Below, piece after piece: positions 58,371 to 64,000 of a stretch of DNA of 64,000 bases (positions are counted from its first letter, which is position 1; each line of letters starts with the position of its first letter). This stretch comes from Prochlorococcus sp. AG-402-M18 (lineage in GTDB: Bacteria > Cyanobacteriota > Cyanobacteriia > PCC-6307 > Cyanobiaceae). The notes beneath the pieces are model-generated. The model saw only the letters and a list, made by a program, of their open reading frames with translations. It ran no database searches and had not been told where the DNA came from. The translations under genes and the position numbers were made by a program. The stretch covers positions 1 through 64,000 of the forward strand of contig QCIQ01000003.1 of the NCBI GenBank assembly GCA_003216595.1, read 5' to 3'.

Positions 58371-59765
58371 ATGTCCAATACGAAAAGACTTGAGAAAGAT
58401 AGCCTAGGTTCGATTGATGTTCCAAAGGATGCGTTATGGGGAGCACAGACTCAAAGATCAGTATTGAATTTCGCTATTGGAGATGAGGTCATACCACTCG
58501 AGATTATTCATGCAATTGCCCAAATAAAGGCCTCTGCTGCTCAAGTTAATAATCATCTAGGCCTAATTAATAAAGAAACCACTCAATTTATTATCGAAGC
58601 AAGTTTAGAAATTATTGAAGGGAAACATAATGATCAATTCCCTGTAAAAGTTTGGCAAACAGGCAGTGGAACTCAAACCAATATGAACGTCAATGAGGTG
58701 ATATGTAATATAGCCTCAAAACGTTTAAATAATCCCTTAGGTAGTCATGATCCAATACATCCCAATGATCATGTCAATTGCTCTCAATCAACAAATGATG
58801 TTTTCCCAGCCGCAATCCAAATAGCGACAATAGTCACCTTGAAAGACACATTAATACCAGAATTAAAAAAACTCATTGATGTATTCCATCAAAAAAGTAA
58901 AGAATGGAAAGATATTATAAAAATAGGACGTACTCATCTTCAAGATGCAGTACCTCTGACTCTTGGACAAGAAGTCTCTGCTTGGGCTGCTCAATTAGAA
59001 ACTGCATTAGGACGTATTGAAATCAACCTCGAGGAACTTTACCCACTGCCTCTTGGAGGAACTGCAATTGGAACTGGCCTTAATACCCCTAAAAATTTCG
59101 ATAATTTAATTGCACTTGATATTGCTAAAAAAACAAATTTACCTTTTGAGACTGCAGCTAATAAATTTGCCATCATGGCTAGTCATGATGGTCTTGTAAA
59201 TATTATGTCTCAACTAAAATTATTAGCCGTAACTTTTCTCAAAATTGTTAATGATCTTCGACTTTTATCTTGTGGACCTAGAGCTGGATTATCAGAATTA
59301 GAGCTTCCAGCCAATGAACCTGGGAGTTCAATAATGCCAGGGAAGATCAACCCCACTCAATGCGAAGCCATGGCAATGGTATGTACACAAATTATTGGCA
59401 TGGACACCTCAGTCTCAATGGCAGGGAGTGGAGGACATCTACAAATGAATGTTTATAAACCACTAATTGGCTACAACATTATAAAAAGTATCAACCTTAT
59501 TCAAAATGCTTGTAAAAGTTGCAGAAAAAATATGATTGAAGGTATTCAACCCAACAAAACAAAGATCAAAGAGTATCTTGATAATTCTCTAATGTTGGTT
59601 ACTGCATTGGCACCATCAATCGGATACGAAAAAGCAAGTAAAATTGCCCAATTAGCTCATGAAAAAAATCTAAGTCTCAAAGAAGCATGCAGTCAATTAA
59701 ATTATATTGATCAAGTAGAATTTGATAATCTTATCAATCCAAAATCTATGATTGAAAGTGATTGA
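58371..59765 (+). CDS. fumC: fumarate hydratase class II
   Basis: A 464-aa oxygen-stable fumarase converting fumarate and malate. The signature GSSIMPGKINPTQCEAM, substrate loops TGSGTQTNMNVNEVI, HPNDHVNCSQSTNDVFP and GRTHLQDAVPLTLGQE are all present. It follows purB, which releases fumarate, although the ~125-base gap makes co-transcription uncertain. Confidence 0.97.
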   Translation: MSNTKRLEKDSLGSIDVPKDALWGAQTQRSVLNFAIGDEVIPLEIIHAIAQIKASAAQVNNHLGLINKETTQFIIEASLEIIEGKHNDQFPVKVWQTGSGTQTNMNVNEVICNIASKRLNNPLGSHDPIHPNDHVNCSQSTNDVFPAAIQIATIVTLKDTLIPELKKLIDVFHQKSKEWKDIIKIGRTHLQDAVPLTLGQEVSAWAAQLETALGRIEINLEELYPLPLGGTAIGTGLNTPKNFDNLIALDIAKKTNLPFETAANKFAIMASHDGLVNIMSQLKLLAVTFLKIVNDLRLLSCGPRAGLSELELPANEPGSSIMPGKINPTQCEAMAMVCTQIIGMDTSVSMAGSGGHLQMNVYKPLIGYNIIKSINLIQNACKSCRKNMIEGIQPNKTKIKEYLDNSLMLVTALAPSIGYEKASKIAQLAHEKNLSLKEACSQLNYIDQVEFDNLINPKSMIESD

Positions 59766-59783
59766 AAAAGCTTTTGTTAATGT

Positions 59784-62561
59784 TCAATTATTTCTTTCAG
59801 TTGCTGGATTAATAAGTTCATAATTTTTTTCTTTTGCTTGATTAATATCTTCAGCTTCACAAACTGGAAATCTATCCATTAGTTTCATCGCTGCCTTTGC
59901 ATTATTTCTAAGCTGCCTACTAACTGCATCACAATAGGGAATCTGTGAAAGCAAATCATTTGTTCTTCTTAGAATTCGCACAACATCTCCCTCATCTAAA
60001 GAAGTATTTGAAATCAAATCCGTCCAAGAACTTCCTCGAGCCCAGGCTTCTACTAAACCCATTAATTCTGAACTCCATAAGATTGGAACTTCTATACCAA
60101 ATCGTTCTTGAACTCTAAACAATTCTCTTCGAATATTTGATAAATCATTAAACGCTTCATCTGCAACAGCACTTGGAATAAATCCAGACCATAGATCAGG
60201 GCGATTTACTTCAGTAACAATTGACTGAATAACACCAGCTAATTCTACTGGTGTTAGCTCATCAAGATGTCCGCTCATCAAAACTAATCCTAACCATAAC
60301 TCATTTTCACCTCTTAAAGATCCAATACCTCTGCCGATTTCAGTTGGACTTAAATCGTCCAAGCATCCGAAGTGGTTTAGTACTTTAACTAGTGATAAGA
60401 AAGTTTCCCAGTGACGATTAGACCTGTAGTAGAGCATCTGCTCACGTTCATGTATTTCAATACCTAGTTCATCCATTTTTCGTCTATGCTTCTTTAATTT
60501 TTTCTTATCTCCCCATCGATGAGCTGGCTGAATCAATAATTCATCATCCAGAGATTTAACTAATTTTGCTTGAGACAAAACTTCACTAGCAAGATCATAT
60601 TGAGCTGTTTTCATATCATTTTTCTTAGCCAAATTTGAAATCACTGAAGCTGTTTCATTACTTAGTAAATCCCCATGATGTATTTCTCCTAATCTACTAA
60701 TTTCAGGAGTTGTAAGACGTGATACGTCTAAACAAGTCAATTCCCCATAAAGACTCACAACTTCCTTACAAGCAATCAATATCCAAATATTTTCATCTGT
60801 TAAGCATAACAATTGAGGTTGTCTATCTCCTTTTTGTATTTTTTTAACAATGACTGCAGGTGTAACTTTCTCCCGAAGCTGTGACGTCTTCAGACTTATG
60901 AGGGTTCCATTATTTGCAAATTCTAAGGCTAAGATCAATTCATTAGATAACGTTTCTGCTGATTGTTTTTGGAGTATTTTTAATAGTCTTCTTTCTTCCT
61001 TTAGATGACTTTTAATTTTCTCATATCTTTCAAAATCTGACCATGGTACGTCTTCTGAAAAAGTTTTATACTCTTTAAACTCCTCTTTTAATCTAGATAA
61101 CTCTTCTTCTTCTTCAACCAAGTCCAAGCTCGCCAAGTATCTACTAAAGCTTCTCTCTATCAATTCTTTTGATTTATCTAAGTCATAACGCTGTAATAGA
61201 TTCAATACCATGCCATAGCTGGGTGTGAATTGACTAACCAATGGATCGGCTGGGCTGGTAGCTAATTGACCCGCTTCTCGAACGCCTTCGAATCGAGTTT
61301 GTACAGTGACCACATAGCCTCTAGAGTCAAGACCTCTTCTTCCAGCTCTACCAGCCATTTGCAAAAATTCACTACCCATTAATTGACGATGTCCATTATC
61401 TGATCTCTTGGACAAAGTAGATATAATTGTGCTTCTCGCAGGCATATTGATTCCTGCCGCTAAGGTTTCAGTTGCAAAAACAACCTTTATCAATCCGTCT
61501 TGAAATAATTCCTCAATCAACTCCTTCCATGCAGGAAGAACTCCTGCATGATGAGATGCGATTCCATTAAATAAAGCTTTTATATGTAAATCATCTCTCA
61601 AACCTTCTGAATTTAAAATTGTATATTTTTCAAATCGATCTTGAATTGATTTTTTTTCTTCTGGATTCACTAAGCAAATGCTAGCTATTGTTTTGACAGC
61701 CTTATCACAACCACGGCGACTAAATATGAAATAAATTGCGGGTAACATATTTCTTTCTGCCAACTTCGATATCACAAAGCCCAGTGAAGGAGAGTCAGGT
61801 TGCGTAGGTTTGGATAAACGTCCTCTCTTCTTATGTGATTTTGTTGGGCGCCAAATCTTACAGTTTGGATGTAATCCAGTTCCTTTTTCATTGAGTAATG
61901 GATGAAGTCCTTTAGCACTACAAAAATTGAATTCCAGGGGAACTGGTCTTAAATCACTAGATATCAAATCTGTGGGGCCGTGAACTTGCTCAATCCAGTC
62001 AGTTAATTGACCTGCATTGGCAACTGTTGCCGAAAGAGCAACAAACTGAACTGATTTAGGACAATGAATAATTGATTCCTCCCACACTGTCCCTCTATGA
62101 GCATCATTCATGTAATGACATTCATCAAGAACAACCGTTTCTATATCAAGTAGAGGGTCATCATTTCTATCTGCTGCTGCATATAGCATATTTCTAAAAA
62201 TTTCAGTAGTCATAACAAGAATCGAAGCCTCTCTATTCAGGCTTAAATCACCTGTTAAAAGACCCACATTGCTTGAACCAAATTGATTCCTAAAGTCTCG
62301 GAGTTTTTGGTTAGATAAAGCTTTTAAGGGGGTTGTATAAAACACCTTATTTCCATGAGAAATCGCTCTATAAATTGCATACTCCCCTATTAAGGTTTTT
62401 CCTGATCCCGTAGGAGCACTAACAACTACAGAATGCCCTTGATTGAGTGAGTCAATTGCTTTAAGTTGAAACTCATCCAATGCAAAAGGAAAGATTTCCT
62501 TTGGATTTAAATTGTTTTGGAGGATTTCGTTCTCAGACGTATCTCTTTCTGATGAAGTCAT
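59784..62561 (-). CDS. Ski2-like DExH-box RNA helicase
   Basis: A 925-aa superfamily 2 helicase. Motif I SAPTGSGKT and IYRAISHGNKVFYTTPLKALSNQK, motif II VLDECHYMND, motif III ALSATVANA and motif VI QMAGRAGRRG are intact. The large C-terminal region matches the DSHCT-type domain (LVLMSGHLDELTPVELAGVIQSIVTEVNRP...WARGSSWTDLISNTSLDEGDVVRILRRTNDLLSQI). Relatives include Mtr4/Ski2 and plastid ISE2, linked to RNA turnover and ribosome maturation. No exosome-like partner exists here. Confidence 0.93.
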   Translation of the reverse strand: MTSSERDTSENEILQNNLNPKEIFPFALDEFQLKAIDSLNQGHSVVVSAPTGSGKTLIGEYAIYRAISHGNKVFYTTPLKALSNQKLRDFRNQFGSSNVGLLTGDLSLNREASILVMTTEIFRNMLYAAADRNDDPLLDIETVVLDECHYMNDAHRGTVWEESIIHCPKSVQFVALSATVANAGQLTDWIEQVHGPTDLISSDLRPVPLEFNFCSAKGLHPLLNEKGTGLHPNCKIWRPTKSHKKRGRLSKPTQPDSPSLGFVISKLAERNMLPAIYFIFSRRGCDKAVKTIASICLVNPEEKKSIQDRFEKYTILNSEGLRDDLHIKALFNGIASHHAGVLPAWKELIEELFQDGLIKVVFATETLAAGINMPARSTIISTLSKRSDNGHRQLMGSEFLQMAGRAGRRGLDSRGYVVTVQTRFEGVREAGQLATSPADPLVSQFTPSYGMVLNLLQRYDLDKSKELIERSFSRYLASLDLVEEEEELSRLKEEFKEYKTFSEDVPWSDFERYEKIKSHLKEERRLLKILQKQSAETLSNELILALEFANNGTLISLKTSQLREKVTPAVIVKKIQKGDRQPQLLCLTDENIWILIACKEVVSLYGELTCLDVSRLTTPEISRLGEIHHGDLLSNETASVISNLAKKNDMKTAQYDLASEVLSQAKLVKSLDDELLIQPAHRWGDKKKLKKHRRKMDELGIEIHEREQMLYYRSNRHWETFLSLVKVLNHFGCLDDLSPTEIGRGIGSLRGENELWLGLVLMSGHLDELTPVELAGVIQSIVTEVNRPDLWSGFIPSAVADEAFNDLSNIRRELFRVQERFGIEVPILWSSELMGLVEAWARGSSWTDLISNTSLDEGDVVRILRRTNDLLSQIPYCDAVSRQLRNNAKAAMKLMDRFPVCEAEDINQAKEKNYELINPATERNN

Positions 62562-62687
62562 TACTAAATCCTAGGGGAATATTCTATGACCACATGATTT
62601 TTGATGTGGATACATAATAAAATCGAGAAACCAAAAAAATGTTAAGCCAACACCCAAATCTTTGAATTTAGAAAGCAAAATAACAAC

Positions 62688-63830
62688 ATGCCTGCAATCC
62701 CTAACTCTAGAATTCGTAAATTAAGGACTTGGGTTCCAGGAAAAAGATCCTCAGAATTGATTGGTGTAGATGAAAATCAAAATCAAATAACGTTAATTGA
62801 TCTAGCGAGTAATGACTATCTAGATCTGGCAAGGCATCCATTATTAATTGAGGCAGCTAGACAAAGCTTAGAAACTGATGGGGTTGGTTCTGGAGGATCA
62901 AGGTTTATTACTGGTAGTAGAAATATTCATCAAAGACTTGAAACGAAGCTTGCCCAATGGCTTGATCGTGAGATTGTCCTAATTTACCCGAGTGGTTTTC
63001 AGGCTAATCTGGCTGCAGTTTTAGCACTCACTGATCGTCACACTCCTGTCATTTGTGATCGTTTGATACATCATTCTCTGCTCGTTGGAGTCAAAGCGAG
63101 TGGAGCAAAACTTATTAGATTCAAGCACAACAATTTATCTGAACTAGAAAGACTTTTAAAAAAATCCAGACAAAGCAATCCTCAAAAACAACCTTTAGTA
63201 ATTACTGAAAGCCTTTTTAGCATGGAGGGTACAACAGCACCAATAAAAGAAATTTCAAAGCTATGCATTAAGTATGATTCAAAGTTATTGATAGACGAAG
63301 CGCATGCTTTTGGCGTCATGGGTCCAGAAGGAAGAGGAGAGTCTTTTGGACTCAAAGAACCAATATCAATTATCAGTGGGACCTTTGGTAAAGCATTTGG
63401 CAGTGGGGGGGCATTTCTAGCAACAGACAAGATAACAGGAGAAAATTTAATACAAAACTGTGGTGCATTTCGCTATACAACTGCTTTGGCTCCTCCACTT
63501 TGTGCAAGTGCTTTAGCCGCATTAAATCTAATTGAAAGTAACCCTAACTGGGGTAGCGAACTAAAAGAGAAATCAAAAGCTTTAAGAGATAGATTAACTC
63601 AAATTGGGTGGCAACGGCCTGTTGGGGGAGGTCAAATAATCTCCATAATTCTAGGTTCAGACGAATTAGCCTTGGATTATCAGAAGAGGCTTGAGGCTCA
63701 ACGCCTTCTAACTGTTGCGATCCGTCCACCAACTGTTCCGGAAGGTAAATCTAGGCTCAGGTTAGTGATCAGGCGAAATACTCCCGTTCAGGCCTTCGAA
63801 AGACTTATCGAAGTTCTTAAAAACAAATGA
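62688..63830 (+). CDS. bioF: 8-amino-7-oxononanoate synthase
   Basis: A 380-aa PLP enzyme of the alpha-oxoamine synthase family, condensing pimeloyl-ACP/CoA with alanine in biotin synthesis. The PLP lysine lies in ISGTFGKAFGSGGAFLA; other features are LASNDYLDLARHP, GSGGSRFITGSRNIHQRLE, DEAHAFGVMG. Length normal. It overlaps the next gene (ATGA), marking the start of a bio operon. Confidence 0.94.
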   Translation: MPAIPNSRIRKLRTWVPGKRSSELIGVDENQNQITLIDLASNDYLDLARHPLLIEAARQSLETDGVGSGGSRFITGSRNIHQRLETKLAQWLDREIVLIYPSGFQANLAAVLALTDRHTPVICDRLIHHSLLVGVKASGAKLIRFKHNNLSELERLLKKSRQSNPQKQPLVITESLFSMEGTTAPIKEISKLCIKYDSKLLIDEAHAFGVMGPEGRGESFGLKEPISIISGTFGKAFGSGGAFLATDKITGENLIQNCGAFRYTTALAPPLCASALAALNLIESNPNWGSELKEKSKALRDRLTQIGWQRPVGGGQIISIILGSDELALDYQKRLEAQRLLTVAIRPPTVPEGKSRLRLVIRRNTPVQAFERLIEVLKNK

Positions 63831-64000
63831 AAGAAATAATTGCCATGCATGGCTGGGCTGGCGATAGTCATCAATGGTCAACTTGGGAAAAGATATTCAA
63901 AAAATGTGATTGGGAATGGCAAACTTCTGAACGCGGATATAAAGAGATAAGTCCTCATACACCCAAATGGAATAATAACTCAAATCAATTCCATTTTAAA
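63827..64000 (+). CDS. bioK: alpha/beta hydrolase after bioF, probable BioK (5' part)
   Basis: The first 58 codons before the window ends: MKEIIAMHGWAGDSHQWSTWEKIFKKCDWEWQTSERGYKEISPHTPKW. The HGWAGDSHQW oxyanion segment is typical of alpha/beta-hydrolases. Cyanobacteria, including Prochlorococcus, place the pimeloyl-ACP methyl ester esterase BioK directly after bioF; the 4-base overlap and position support that. The catalytic Ser lies beyond the edge. Confidence 0.7.
   Translation, partial: MKEIIAMHGWAGDSHQWSTWEKIFKKCDWEWQTSERGYKEISPHTPKWNNNSNQFHFK

Overview
The window reads as a chromosomal segment of Prochlorococcus, a streamlined marine unicellular cyanobacterium. The evidence is an AT-rich sequence with short intergenic gaps, TTG/GTG starts on core genes, high-light-inducible (Hli) mini-proteins with the TGQIIPG tail, the cyanobacterial split of the ATP synthase genes into atp1-B-E-F'-F-H-A-G and atpD-C, PSRP-3/Ycf65, a K-box-like element before groES, cyanobacterium-restricted DUF families (DUF3386, DUF2811, DUF1818, DUF3326) and a PII protein. 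A low-light AT-rich clade is possible, but I cannot fix the strain from sequence alone.

Region by region. 1-2.4 kb: end of an S4-domain protein, tRNA-Val(GAC) and murD. 2.4-8.4 kb: small conserved proteins, an EamA transporter, a GAF protein, an OsmC-type protein and a minus-strand cluster of three intact hli genes. 8.7-13.4 kb: a DUF3386 gene, then a decayed accessory stretch with two hli pseudogenes, a hexanucleotide tandem repeat, a short perfect palindrome and a run of tiny membrane proteins. 13.4-17.1 kb: an ABC-F ATPase (uup) and small proteins. 17.4-21.2 kb: a complete polar amino-acid ABC transporter operon (aapJQMP-type, called natFGH plus ATPase in cyanobacteria). 21.8-23.6 kb: a fumarate reductase/succinate dehydrogenase flavoprotein without partner subunits nearby. 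23.6-27.2 kb: a repeat-rich accessory patch with orphan cynS (cyanase), a KPVEEE hexapeptide-repeat protein, an EVE-domain protein, degenerate direct repeats and a 21-bp perfect inverted repeat.

From 27.2 kb the window is mostly housekeeping: DUF1818-rpoZ, a DnaK-like protein, pyrR, gpmI-secG, groES-groEL, atpD-atpC, psrp3, pepP, a CNNM-type membrane protein, a GTPase, nadD-nadE, DUF3326, the main atp operon, ftsW, the System II cytochrome c maturation pair ccdA-ccs1, queF, glnB, tlyA, purB, fumC, a Ski2-like helicase, bioF and the start of a probable bioK.

Functional links: aapJQMP, cynS and glnB make a scattered nitrogen-acquisition and sensing theme, with candidate NtcA sites before cynS and upstream of glnB. 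Nearly all F1Fo subunits lie in two blocks about 8 kb apart, with groESL diverging from atpD. I found no CRISPR array, transposase, integrase or clear defence operon. The least ordinary stretches are 9.4-10.6 kb and 23.6-27.2 kb.
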